From Flavobacterium sp. ACN2 (GTDB lineage: Bacteria > Bacteroidota > Bacteroidia > Flavobacteriales > Flavobacteriaceae): a DNA stretch of 64,000 bases. Positions 16,587 through 24,790 of this stretch are shown in pieces. A program made the position numbers and the translations under genes. The stretch lies in NCBI RefSeq assembly GCF_002303885.1, contig NZ_MRCM01000020.1, positions 62,001-126,000 of the forward strand. The letters run 5' to 3'. The notes beneath the pieces are model-generated. The model had not been told where the DNA came from and ran no database searches. It saw only the letters and a list, made by a program, of their open reading frames with translations. How positions within the stretch are numbered: position 1 is the stretch's first letter; every line of letters starts with the position of its first letter.

Positions 16587-17726
16587 TTAAAACCTACTAT
16601 TCAAAATATCTTCAGCCACAATATCTGAATGAAGTAAATCTTCCATTTTCTTTGTCATACGCTGTGCTTCTAATGCATAACCGAACATTTTTTTCTCGTA
16701 ATCAGCGATTGCTTCATCAATTGTTTTAAATTTTCCGTTGGTTAAATTTTGGGTTAAATGGAAAGCATCAAACAAGCCCATATTTACACCTTCGCCTGCA
16801 AATGGAGGCATTAAATGGGCTGCGTCGCCAACAAGTGTAAGATTTGAATGTTCTTTCCAAGATTCTTCCAAAGAAAACAATCTTAAAGGCAAACCAGAAA
16901 ACTCCGTAGAAGCGGCAAAGAATTTTTTGTAATCCTCTCCCCAGTTTTCAAAAGTTTCATTCAAAAAAGAAATAACAGATTGATCATCTTCAAAATTGAT
17001 TCCGTGGTTCGAAACCCAATCTTCACCGGCTTTAAAAGAAACTCCAAAATGAACAGAACCGTCGCGCATGGTATGGGTGTAAAACATTTTGTGTTCTCCC
17101 ATTGCCATCACATTTCCGTTTCCGTATTTTGGTTTAAATTCTGGATAATCTTGATCAGGATTCACAATTTCTCCTTGAATAATATAAGTTCCAGAAAGCT
17201 GAGGTTCTTGATCGCTCACAAATTTTCTAGCATTCGATCTTCCGCCATTTGCAACGATTACAAAATCGGCAGTTGCTGTTGTGCCATTTTTGAATTCTAA
17301 AACATATTGGTCTTCAAGTTTTTCAATATTAATTAGTTGGCTATCCCAAACTACTGTATTTTCGGTTAGATTCTCCAGCATAATTTTTCGAAGATCGTTA
17401 CGGTCAATTTCTGGGCGTGAAAAAGCATTAGTCTCATCAGGCATTTCGTCAGAAGTAATATTTCCGTTCATATCAGCCATTTTCTCTCCAGTTGGTCGTG
17501 CGTATTTTTTAAATTCCTCCATTAAACCCGCTTTCTGAATCGCAAATTGACCAGAATCAGAATGAATGTCCAAAGTTCCTCCAGATGTTCGCGCTTGTGC
17601 ATTAATGTCTCTTTCATAAACCGTAACATCTGCACCATTAATTTGTAAAATTCTTGCAGTGGTTAGTCCAACAGGCCCACCGCCAATAATGGCAATTTTT
17701 TTATTTTCTATAATTGAAGTTTCCAT
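16587..17726 (-). CDS. TetX-like FAD-dependent monooxygenase
   Basis: 379 residues of the class A flavoprotein monooxygenase fold. It reads IAIIGGGPVGLTTARILQ (FAD Rossmann motif), ERDINAQARTSGGTLDIHSD, then RNDLRKIML, then GDAAHLMPPFAGEGVN (about 300-315). These blocks follow the tetracycline-inactivating enzyme TetX closely. Compared with TetX from memory, Q192 (here Q184), H234 (here H226) and the PPFAG segment are kept, but R213 appears to be replaced by Val206. Tetracycline hydroxylation is therefore possible but unproven; another aromatic substrate is as likely. The gene lies downstream of a TetR regulator on the same strand. Confidence 0.8.
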   Translation of the reverse strand: METSIIENKKIAIIGGGPVGLTTARILQINGADVTVYERDINAQARTSGGTLDIHSDSGQFAIQKAGLMEEFKKYARPTGEKMADMNGNITSDEMPDETNAFSRPEIDRNDLRKIMLENLTENTVVWDSQLINIEKLEDQYVLEFKNGTTATADFVIVANGGRSNARKFVSDQEPQLSGTYIIQGEIVNPDQDYPEFKPKYGNGNVMAMGEHKMFYTHTMRDGSVHFGVSFKAGEDWVSNHGINFEDDQSVISFLNETFENWGEDYKKFFAASTEFSGLPLRLFSLEESWKEHSNLTLVGDAAHLMPPFAGEGVNMGLFDAFHLTQNLTNGKFKTIDEAIADYEKKMFGYALEAQRMTKKMEDLLHSDIVAEDILNSRF

Positions 17727-17757
17727 TTTATTGAAATTATATTGTATTTAAATCTGT

Positions 17758-17847
17758 TATTGATATTGCTATTGAAATTGCTATTGCTATTGCTATTGAA
17801 ATTGCTATTGAAATTGCTATTGTTATTGAAATTGCTATTGCTGTTGA
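17758..17847. repeat. Hexanucleotide tandem array (TATTGC/TATTGA/AATTGC), 15 units
   Basis: Fifteen successive 6-bp units of the form [TA]ATTG[CA], with one TATTGT and one TGTTGA, fill most of the 128-bp gap between the TetR stop and the TetX-like start. Length changes by slippage would alter promoter or leader geometry of the downstream gene. It also makes a spurious poly-Leu frame on the plus strand. Confidence 0.9.
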
Positions 17848-17854
17848 ATTTTAA

Positions 17855-18445
17855 TCAGGGAGTTAATGCTTTTAAAACAAGGTTAAAAGCTTCATTTTTA
17901 ATCTTGTCATTAAGAACGAAAGATTTTCCAGACATTGATTTTCCATCTCTATGAAATTCTAAAAGAGAATAAAGTGAGCCGTAAGCAATACTCCAAAATA
18001 CTTCATAAGGGACAGAAATGAGCTCTTTTCGCTCAATTGCCAAAACCATAAATTCAGTCATCATTTGCTTGTACTTTCCTGTTGCTTCTTGTAGGATTGC
18101 ATCGCCGTGAGTAGAATGTCTTAAAAGTTCAAAACAGGTAGTTTGTAGTGGAAAATTTAGATTGAAATAAATACGATTTTCCCATTGATTTCGTAATCCT
18201 TCTCTAAAAGACATATTTGTAGCGAAACCATCAAACATCTTTTCAAAGAAATTTTGACCGATTTCAATTCCAATTTTGCGAATCAAATCTTCTTTATCCG
18301 AATAATAAATGTAAAGTGTTGCTACAGAAACGCCGCATTCTTTAGCCAGACGATTCATTCCAAAGCCTTCTACACCTTGTGCAACGATCATTTCTATTGC
18401 TTTTTGCTTTACAATTTCTTCTTTATTTGTATCTCTAGTTCTCAT
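17855..18445 (-). CDS. TetR/AcrR family transcriptional regulator
   Basis: 196 residues. The N-terminal helix-turn-helix is plain: RDTNKEEIVKQKAIEMIVAQ, then GFGMNRLAKECGVSVATLYIYYSDKEDLI (about residues 26-55, interrupted here for length). The C-terminal ligand domain is helical and not diagnostic. It precedes the TetX-like monooxygenase gene on the same strand by 128 bp and has a near-palindromic operator over its own promoter. It probably regulates itself and the monooxygenase in response to an unknown small molecule. Confidence 0.85.
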   Translation of the reverse strand: MRTRDTNKEEIVKQKAIEMIVAQGVEGFGMNRLAKECGVSVATLYIYYSDKEDLIRKIGIEIGQNFFEKMFDGFATNMSFREGLRNQWENRIYFNLNFPLQTTCFELLRHSTHGDAILQEATGKYKQMMTEFMVLAIERKELISVPYEVFWSIAYGSLYSLLEFHRDGKSMSGKSFVLNDKIKNEAFNLVLKALTP

Positions 18446-18465
18446 AATTCTAACTAATTATGATG

Positions 18466-18503
18466 CAAAGATATAAATAATAAATGAACGATCGCTTATT
18501 TAT
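18466..18503 (-). promoter_or_regulatory. tetR-type gene promoter with overlapping operator
   Basis: On the minus strand the -7 box TATCTTTG is at 18473-18466, 20 bp before the ATG. Seven bases further upstream lies the interrupted palindrome ATAAAT-gaa-CGATCG-ctt-ATTTAT (18480-18503), which covers the expected -33 region. This is the layout of a TetR autoregulatory operator. Confidence 0.65.
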
Positions 18504-18519
18504 GACTTTTTTTGAGATG

Positions 18520-18600
18520 CTAAAGTTTTAAGGTGCTGAGGTTCTGAGTTTTTTTATTTAGGTTCAAAGGTGCAAAGAGGCAGAGGCTAAAGACTTGAAA
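18520..18600. repeat. Member of the CTTTG/CTCAGAACCTCAG repeat family
   Basis: Read on the minus strand this contains CTCTTTGCACCTTTGAACC and ACTCAGAACCTCAGCACC. The same wording occurs before the start codons at 28570, 37591 and 53574. Here it is upstream of the TetR promoter rather than touching a start codon. Confidence 0.5.
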
Positions 18601-18671
18601 GTGTGAATTGCCTCCAGCTAAAGTTGGAGGTTTAAGAAAGGACAAAGAGAAGGGCTTTAGCCAAATTTTAG
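18601..18671. repeat. Inverted-repeat intergenic element, CCTCCAGCTAAAG type
   Basis: CCTCCA...TGGAGG forms a short stem around GCTAAAGT, followed by AAGGGCTTTAGCC. Only one copy is seen in this window. Its structure resembles dispersed palindromic elements of Flavobacterium. Confidence 0.4.
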
Positions 18672-18682
18672 GTTTAAAAGCA

Positions 18683-18721
18683 AACAAAAAAAAGCTGAAA
18701 CGATAGTATATCATTTCAGCT
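18683..18721 (-). terminator. Terminator after the L,D-transpeptidase gene
   Basis: The stem AGCTGAAA / TTTCAGCT with inner GATA / TATC pairing is followed by T8 on the minus strand. Confidence 0.75.
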
Positions 18722-18744
18722 GATTCTTTTATTTATAGTATATT

Positions 18745-19629
18745 TTATAAAGTTTTTGTGGGATCGGCTTCTCTTAGGTTTTGATTTTCTAAGATTTCTT
18801 TTAAATAGGGTTTTACAGTATTTTCAATATCGCTTTGAGAGATATTTAAAACTTCTGGATCTGAAGCCAATTGAAGCCACGGTTTTGGTCCATCAAAATT
18901 ATAGCTTCCAAAAACGATTACAGGCGTACCTTTTACTTTTACATTTTCTTTGTCCTTCAGAATCCATTCGTCGGCAAATTTGTAAAGGTATTTAGCATCT
19001 TTTTCTAATAATCTCAAACAAGAATGAGAAGCAGGATATCCAGGCAAATCATATTCGTGAAAGCCAACCCCTAATTTATTTTCGATATTAAAATTCCATT
19101 TTAAATCCCATTCGTCATTAAAAGTACTGGTTGTTTTTTCTGCTTTCCAATTCGTGAAAAATAATCCTGTTGGAGTCGGATCTTTTTTTCTTCCCATATT
19201 TGTTGGCCCTGTTCTAACTAATTCACCATTTTCATAAGCCGCAAAAGTTTGGGTTGGATAAGAAAAAAGAATAATTTTTGAAACCTCCTCTAAAGCCGAA
19301 ACATGAATTGGGAACGGAAGATAATAAACCAAATCCCCGCTAAAATCTGCTGGAATAACAACAGAATCCAGTTTTTTGAAATTAGCCTTATCAGTTCGGT
19401 TTAAAGCATAAACAATATCCATTTTTGAGCTATCAGCTTCATTGAGTTTCAGCCATTCTTTTGTTTTTTCAACTTGGTAAGAAACGGTTTCTGGTTTTTT
19501 ATATTCAATTACTTTCTTTTTCTCTTTTTTGTTTTCAGTCAATGTTATCGTATCGGTTTTTTTGCAAGAACCTAATAAGACTAACATTAATAAAAGTAGG
19601 GCGTTTGCTGTGTAATATAACTTTTTCAT
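18745..19629 (-). CDS. L,D-transpeptidase (YkuD domain) lipoprotein
   Basis: 294 residues. The lipobox LLGSC at about 18-22 anchors it in the envelope. A Lys-rich linker leads to the YkuD domain: IILFSYPTQTFAAYENGELV, TGPTNMGRKKDPTPTG, then GFHEYDLPGYPASHSCLRL with H191, H202 and catalytic Cys204, the H-x(n)-SHxC pattern of the family. Such enzymes make 3-3 peptidoglycan crosslinks or attach lipoproteins to the wall. It stands alone with its own terminator. Confidence 0.88.
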   Translation of the reverse strand: MKKLYYTANALLLLMLVLLGSCKKTDTITLTENKKEKKKVIEYKKPETVSYQVEKTKEWLKLNEADSSKMDIVYALNRTDKANFKKLDSVVIPADFSGDLVYYLPFPIHVSALEEVSKIILFSYPTQTFAAYENGELVRTGPTNMGRKKDPTPTGLFFTNWKAEKTTSTFNDEWDLKWNFNIENKLGVGFHEYDLPGYPASHSCLRLLEKDAKYLYKFADEWILKDKENVKVKGTPVIVFGSYNFDGPKPWLQLASDPEVLNISQSDIENTVKPYLKEILENQNLREADPTKTL

Positions 19630-19783
19630 AGGTCGTATTTTTATGAATATAAAGTTATGATTATGATAGCTGAAAAGGGTTACATAATTTTTGGAATAGG
19701 TTTCGGGATTTTCATTTTAAATTGATGAAAGAAAAGAACTCGTATAAAACAAAATTGTTTTTTAGATTCTGTTATTGAAGAGA

Positions 19784-20590
19784 TTATACTTCTAATCTTA
19801 AAGTTTGCCCTTCCACAAAAAATCCTTTCGAGGCTGTAATTTTTATTTTCTGGTCTTCAGTATATCCTAAAGTTTCTCCGTTTCTCAATGTAACATCACT
19901 ATTAATAACATATGAAATAATGCTAGTAAAGAAATTAAAGAGTTCTGGCAGCTCCAAAGGCGATTGTAAGACTTCCATTTCTTGTTTTTCAAATTCAGGC
20001 AATCCATAAGTATATATGTAGTTTCCTTGCTCAGAGGTTTTGATGCCAATATAAATCCATACTTGGACAGGAGATTTTCCTTGTTGTAAATCAGGAATGT
20101 TTTCTAAATATTGATCTCTAGGTATCAAAAGGGTTTGTTTTCCTTGATAAACGCCTATTGAATTTGAAGTGGCAAGAATAGAGCATAATAATTTGCTTAA
20201 AAGGCTATATCGTTCTACTTGACTTCCCTGCGAAGACATAACAGAAACGATTGCATGTCCCGTATAGTTTTTTAAATCTTCTCCTGCAGTATGCCAATTG
20301 TATGCATATTGAATGGTTGTCGAAAGTTCTTCGCCAGGAATTTGTGCGGGCACGTAAGCTATAGCTACTAATTCATTATCCAATTTAAAAACAGCAGAAG
20401 TATCATTTCCTGAAAAATTGACAATAGATAATCCCCAGAAATTTTTCAGGTTATCGATTACGCGGTCTATACTGTAACTTTCGTTGTTATTAAACAAAGG
20501 CATTGCAAGTAATACCCCTTTTTCATCTTTTTGAGGAGTTTCTTTTTTCTGCGGAGTTTCTTTTTTCTTGAATAGGTCAAATAATCCCAT
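19784..20590 (-). CDS. DUF4261 domain protein
   Basis: 268 residues and no signal peptide. A short Lys-rich N-terminus carries two ETPQK repeats, and the body starts at about residue 27. The C-terminal half has FEKQEMEVLQSPLELPELFN followed by FFTSIISYVINSDVTLRNGE and KIKITASKGFFVEGQTLRL, which fit DUF4261. Function is unknown. Its ATG is 20 bp downstream of the S41 protease stop, so the two are likely co-transcribed. Confidence 0.65.
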   Translation of the reverse strand: MGLFDLFKKKETPQKKETPQKDEKGVLLAMPLFNNNESYSIDRVIDNLKNFWGLSIVNFSGNDTSAVFKLDNELVAIAYVPAQIPGEELSTTIQYAYNWHTAGEDLKNYTGHAIVSVMSSQGSQVERYSLLSKLLCSILATSNSIGVYQGKQTLLIPRDQYLENIPDLQQGKSPVQVWIYIGIKTSEQGNYIYTYGLPEFEKQEMEVLQSPLELPELFNFFTSIISYVINSDVTLRNGETLGYTEDQKIKITASKGFFVEGQTLRLEV

Positions 20591-20610
20591 GATTTAGGTT
20601 TTAGGTTAAG

Positions 20611-22101
20611 TTATTTTTGTTCGATTTGTTTCAAAGTATATTCCAATTGAGTATCTCTATTTTTCATAAAATCATCAAAAGTCTGTAAAATTTCATGATC
20701 CGGAATTATTCCTCTTCCAAAAATTTGATTTGCTTTTTTAGGAACATCTTGTTCTAGATTTACAATAGAAAACTGCGTTTTGATTTTTGTATTCGGTAAT
20801 TCATATTCGATAGGAGTGTGGCCGTTATGTCCGTAATAACCGCCCATGGTTTCTTCGCCAATTGTTATGGCATTTGTGTTTCCAGCTACTAAAGCGGCAA
20901 ATAATGATCCAGCAGAAGCGACACGCGGACTTATAAGTAGATAAATCTGACCTTTGAAATTGTTTTTATCAGGCTGTAGTACTGGATTGAATTTTTGATC
21001 CTGAGAGTATATTTTGCCTTTTAATGTTGGATATTCTTCTTTAAGCTCGTCTTCAAAATCTTTTTTCTCTTCCAATTTTTTTGCTGGATCTGTTTCTTCG
21101 TAAACAAAATACTCAAGAAATGGAATTTTCTGAAAATTGATGTAGGCATCTGAATTTTCACGAAACGTTTTTTGAGTCAAATAAGAAAAGGTCAAAAGAT
21201 CATTCGGATCCGTTCCTCCGCCATTATTTCGAATGTCTACAATTAAATTTTTGATTTCTGGATGTGCTGAAAGCATTTGAAAGCAACTGTCAAGGTATTT
21301 TTTATAAACCTGATGTTCTTTGGCTTTTGCATTTCCTCCAATGTTAAAAGAATGAACGGCAAGTAATGCCGTATTTGGAGAAATCGTTTTAAAGGAATAT
21401 TTGTTCTTGCTTTTGCCGTATTGCAAGCTGTCGCTAGGAAAAGAATGACGATTTTTAAAGTTTTCTTTTCGTTCTTCGGCCGAAACTCCAACTATGCTTT
21501 TGGATTGTTTTTGATTTTCGTTTGGAAGGGAATATTCCACAAAATACGTTTCTTTACTTCCATATTCCATTTCTAAATATCTTGAAAAAGAGCTATTAAT
21601 TCCAATAGATTTTCCAGACTTATTAAAGCCGTCTGTGGTGTAATATTTAGATAAATCAAGCAGTATTTTATCGCTTTTAATTCCGTTAATACTTAAAATT
21701 TCGGAACCAAGAGGGATTTCAGCATTTTTTAAATTAATGACAATTTTATTGTTGATTAATTTTACCGGAAACGGAAAAAATACTTTTCCTAATGTACGTT
21801 TTTTAAAGGCATCAGGAAGAGAAGTATTGTTGTGTACACTGCCTTCAAAATCGCTGATTTTTAAAATGATCTTATAAAAATCCAGCAGTGTCTGCGGTTG
21901 TTTTACTGTTGAAAAAGCCCAAGTATAAATACTGTCAATCTGTTGCTTTGTTCTGTATTTATAAAGTCCTGAATTGACTTTTTCCCTTATTTCTCTAAAA
22001 ACGGTAAGATCTTGTTTTAGTTTTTCAGCCGATAATTTTTCTTTTTGAGAGAATAATAAAATCGGAAAGCAGAAAAAGAATACTATTTTAAATTTGAGCA
22101 T
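20611..22101 (-). CDS. S41 family peptidase, secreted
   Basis: 496 residues with a signal peptide (IVFFFCFPILLFSQ). The S41 (C-terminal processing protease) core is in the C-terminal half: NLIVDIRNNGGGTDPNDLL, then YLLISPRVASAGSLFAALVAGN with the likely catalytic Ser396, then TIGEETMGGYYGHNG. No clear PDZ domain is seen. It probably acts in the periplasm or at the surface. It is upstream of the DUF4261 gene. Confidence 0.82.
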   Translation of the reverse strand: MLKFKIVFFFCFPILLFSQKEKLSAEKLKQDLTVFREIREKVNSGLYKYRTKQQIDSIYTWAFSTVKQPQTLLDFYKIILKISDFEGSVHNNTSLPDAFKKRTLGKVFFPFPVKLINNKIVINLKNAEIPLGSEILSINGIKSDKILLDLSKYYTTDGFNKSGKSIGINSSFSRYLEMEYGSKETYFVEYSLPNENQKQSKSIVGVSAEERKENFKNRHSFPSDSLQYGKSKNKYSFKTISPNTALLAVHSFNIGGNAKAKEHQVYKKYLDSCFQMLSAHPEIKNLIVDIRNNGGGTDPNDLLTFSYLTQKTFRENSDAYINFQKIPFLEYFVYEETDPAKKLEEKKDFEDELKEEYPTLKGKIYSQDQKFNPVLQPDKNNFKGQIYLLISPRVASAGSLFAALVAGNTNAITIGEETMGGYYGHNGHTPIEYELPNTKIKTQFSIVNLEQDVPKKANQIFGRGIIPDHEILQTFDDFMKNRDTQLEYTLKQIEQK

Positions 22102-22139
22102 TTTAGACTGTTTGGTTAATCTAAAATACTCAAAAAAAA

Positions 22140-22724
22140 TTAAATTAATCCTTTTATTTTAGCGTGTTGCAAAAGCATAATCGTTTTAGCATCTGAAATT
22201 TCCCCAGATTCGATCATGGCATAAGCTTCATCAAAAGTAAATTCTAAAACTTCTATGTTTTCCTGTTCGGCATCCAATCCGCCGCCTTCGCTTACTTTCA
22301 TGTTTTCGTTGTATTCGCCCACAAAAAGATATAAAATTTCGGTTACAGAACCTGGAGACATATACGTTTCGATTACTTTTTGGACTTTGCTTAAACGATA
22401 GCCAGTTTCTTCTTCTGTTTCGCGAATAATAGCTTGTTCAGCATTGTCTTTGTCTAAAAGTCCTGCGCAAACCTCAATCATCATTCCAGTTTTGTTTCCG
22501 TTAAGATAAGTCGGAAGACGAAATTGTCTCGTTAAGATGACTGTTTTTTTTGCGGTATTGTATAATAATATCCCAGCACCATTTCCGCGATCATAAACTT
22601 CACGAATATGTGATTCTGTTTTTTCGTTTTCCTTTTTGTAGTTAAAAGTTACTTTGTTCAATATATACCAATTATCTGATAATAATTTGGTGTCTGTTAT
22701 TTCGATTTCTGGATTCTTTCTCAT
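22140..22724 (-). CDS. Nudix hydrolase, GDP-mannose pyrophosphatase (NudK) type
   Basis: 194 residues, cytoplasmic. The Nudix box is intact at 88-109: GLLDKDNAEQAIIRETEEET then GY. The N-terminal dimerisation part (NWYILNKVTFNYK, REVYDRGNGAGILLYN) and MSPGSVTEILYLFVGEY fit the NudK/ADP-sugar pyrophosphatase subgroup. It hydrolyses nucleotide sugars such as GDP-mannose to the sugar phosphate and NMP. The exact substrate cannot be read from sequence alone. Confidence 0.85.
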   Translation of the reverse strand: MRKNPEIEITDTKLLSDNWYILNKVTFNYKKENEKTESHIREVYDRGNGAGILLYNTAKKTVILTRQFRLPTYLNGNKTGMMIEVCAGLLDKDNAEQAIIRETEEETGYRLSKVQKVIETYMSPGSVTEILYLFVGEYNENMKVSEGGGLDAEQENIEVLEFTFDEAYAMIESGEISDAKTIMLLQHAKIKGLI

Positions 22725-22741
22725 TTGGAAAATTATTTCAT

Positions 22742-22773
22742 AAAAAAAAAACGCCCTGATTATCAGAGCGTTT
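22742..22773 (-). terminator. Terminator after purA
   Basis: A hairpin AAACGCcCTGAT / ATCAGaGCGTTT with a one-base loop is followed by T9 on the minus strand, 8 bp past the purA stop. Confidence 0.8.
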
Positions 22774-22780
22774 AGATGTA

Positions 22781-24052
22781 TTATTTTGTTATTGTTTGCT
22801 TTCTATCTGGACCAACCGATACAATTTTGATTGGCACTTCGATTTCTTTCTCAATAAACTCAATATATTCTTTTAGCTCAATTGGCAATTGATCATAAGT
22901 TGTCAATCCAGTTAAATCTTGTTTCCATCCTTTAAACTCTTTGTAAACCGGAGTAACATTTTCTGGCTCAATGTTGTAAGGAAAGTGAGAAATGTTTTGT
23001 CCTTTGTAGTTGTATTCCGTACAAACTTTTAAAGTTTCGAAACCAGAAAGTACATCACCTTTCATCATCATTAACTGAGTAACTCCGTTAACTTGAACGG
23101 CATATTTTAAAGCAACAAGGTCTAACCATCCGCAACGTCTCTGTCTTCCTGTTACAGAACCAAATTCGTTACCCACTTTTGCCATCGTAGCACCAACTTC
23201 GTCAAAAAGTTCAGTTGGGAAAGGTCCGCTACCTACACGTGTAACATAAGCTTTAAAAATTCCGTATACTTCTTTGATTTTGTTAGGGGCAATTCCTAAA
23301 CCAGTACAAGCTCCAGCTGCAGTAGTATTTGATGAAGTTACGAAAGGATAAGTTCCGAAATCAACATCTAATAAAGATCCTTGAGCACCTTCGCAAAGAA
23401 TAGATTTTCCAGCTTTTTGAGCTTGGTGCATGTATTCTTCACTATCAATGAAATCTAATTTTTTTAATTCTTCAATAGCTTCAAAGAATTCTTTTTCTAA
23501 TTCAGCTAAATTATATTGAATAGCAACATCATAAAAAGCAATCATTGCTTCATGTTTATCAGCCAAAGCTCTGTAACGCTCTTTGAAATCTTCTAATTCA
23601 ATATCTCCAACACGTAAACCATTTCTACCAGTCTTGTCCATATAAGTTGGTCCAATTCCTTTAAGAGTAGAACCAATTTTAGCCTTTCCTTTAGAAGCTT
23701 CAGAAGCAGCGTCAAGCAAACGGTGAGTTGGTAAAATTAAGTGTGCTTTTCTAGAAATGATTAATTTCTTCTTGATGTCAAGGTTGAATTTTTCTAAACC
23801 TTCAATTTCTTTTTGAAAAACTACTGGATCAATTACAACACCATTTCCGATGATATTTACCGAGTTTTTATGAAAAATTCCAGAAGGAATTGTTCTTAGT
23901 ACGTGTTTAATTCCGTCAAATTCTAGAGTATGTCCTGCATTTGGTCCTCCTTGGAAACGTGCAATAATATCGTAATTTGAGGTAAGTACATCAACAATTT
24001 TTCCTTTACCTTCATCTCCCCATTGTAATCCTAGTAATAAATCTACGGTCAT
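22781..24052 (-). CDS. purA: Adenylosuccinate synthetase
   Basis: Joins aspartate to IMP with GTP, the first step to AMP. The full 423-residue enzyme is present, with LGLQWGDEGKGKIVDVLT at the N-terminus (phosphate loop), then ARFQGGPNAGHT, IGNGVVIDP, GSTLKGIGPTYMDK, and GRQRRCGWLDLVALKYA. With guaB in the same window both branches from IMP are represented. It is downstream of the Fur-family gene by 100 bp and has its own terminator. Confidence 0.98.
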   Translation of the reverse strand: MTVDLLLGLQWGDEGKGKIVDVLTSNYDIIARFQGGPNAGHTLEFDGIKHVLRTIPSGIFHKNSVNIIGNGVVIDPVVFQKEIEGLEKFNLDIKKKLIISRKAHLILPTHRLLDAASEASKGKAKIGSTLKGIGPTYMDKTGRNGLRVGDIELEDFKERYRALADKHEAMIAFYDVAIQYNLAELEKEFFEAIEELKKLDFIDSEEYMHQAQKAGKSILCEGAQGSLLDVDFGTYPFVTSSNTTAAGACTGLGIAPNKIKEVYGIFKAYVTRVGSGPFPTELFDEVGATMAKVGNEFGSVTGRQRRCGWLDLVALKYAVQVNGVTQLMMMKGDVLSGFETLKVCTEYNYKGQNISHFPYNIEPENVTPVYKEFKGWKQDLTGLTTYDQLPIELKEYIEFIEKEIEVPIKIVSVGPDRKQTITK

Positions 24053-24152
24053 TCTGTTTTAATTTGCGTTGAGACAATCTAAGTTGCCCTACTGATTATG
24101 TAGTTAATTTTATTTTTTTTTATTTTTTTTCGAAAAGTCTAATTTGAAAAGA

Positions 24153-24617
24153 CTATGAATTTGAGTTTTGCTTTTTGTTTCCGTAGAAATAAAGCGAGTG
24201 ATTTGTAATTTCAATATCAAAAATTTCTTCGATAGTTTTTTTGATGGTTTGAATTCTTGGATCACAAAATTCGATTACCTCACCAGAATCTGTCATAATG
24301 ATATGATCGTGCTGTTTATCAAAATATGATTTTTCGTAGTAAGCCTGATTTTGTCCAAATTGATGTTTTCTAACCAAAGCGCAGTCCAACAATAACTCGA
24401 TCGTGTTGTATAAAGTAGCTCTACTTACACGATAGTTTTTGTTTTTCATTTTGATGTAAAGGTTCTCTATATCAAAATGCTCCTCGCTATCGTAAATTTC
24501 CTGAAGTATAGCATAACGCTCAGGAGTTTTGCGATGCCCTTTTTGTTCAAGATATAGTGTAAAAACATTTTTTACAATTTCTTGATTCTTAGTGTTGTCA
24601 GTTGAAATAAGTGTCAT
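24153..24617 (-). CDS. Fur family transcriptional regulator
   Basis: 154 residues from the ATG. The winged helix is at about residues 15-85 (HRKTPERYAILQEIY, then RVSRATLYNTIELLLDCALV). The metal and dimer domain has KQHDHIIMTDSGEVIEFCDP. It has one Cys there and no CxxC pair, so a structural Zn(Cys)4 site is unlikely. The frame extends to a TTG three codons upstream, but that codon overlaps the -7 box TATCTTTG, so the ATG is preferred. The regulated metal or peroxide signal cannot be told from sequence. Confidence 0.85.
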   Translation of the reverse strand: MTLISTDNTKNQEIVKNVFTLYLEQKGHRKTPERYAILQEIYDSEEHFDIENLYIKMKNKNYRVSRATLYNTIELLLDCALVRKHQFGQNQAYYEKSYFDKQHDHIIMTDSGEVIEFCDPRIQTIKKTIEEIFDIEITNHSLYFYGNKKQNSNS

Positions 24618-24623
24618 ATCCGG

Positions 24624-24631
24624 CAAAGATA
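24624..24631 (-). promoter_or_regulatory. fur-type gene -7 box, six bases before the ATG
   Basis: TATCTTTG on the minus strand is followed by CCGGAT and then ATG, which suggests a leaderless or nearly leaderless transcript. Confidence 0.6.
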
Positions 24632-24790
24632 ATTTTTTATTTTTAATGAATAAAAGTTTCGGGTTTAAAGTTTAACGTTTAAACTTGTTTTTGATTAGTT
24701 ATAATGCACTAAATACAGGCTTTTACGTTAAAAATATTTTCAAAGGTTAATTTAGCTTAATTAACATAATTTTTTTAATTTATGAAAAAA

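Noticed and set aside
17742..17954. Plus-strand frame made almost wholly of Leu
   Set aside because: It is the translation of the hexamer array and has no real protein features.
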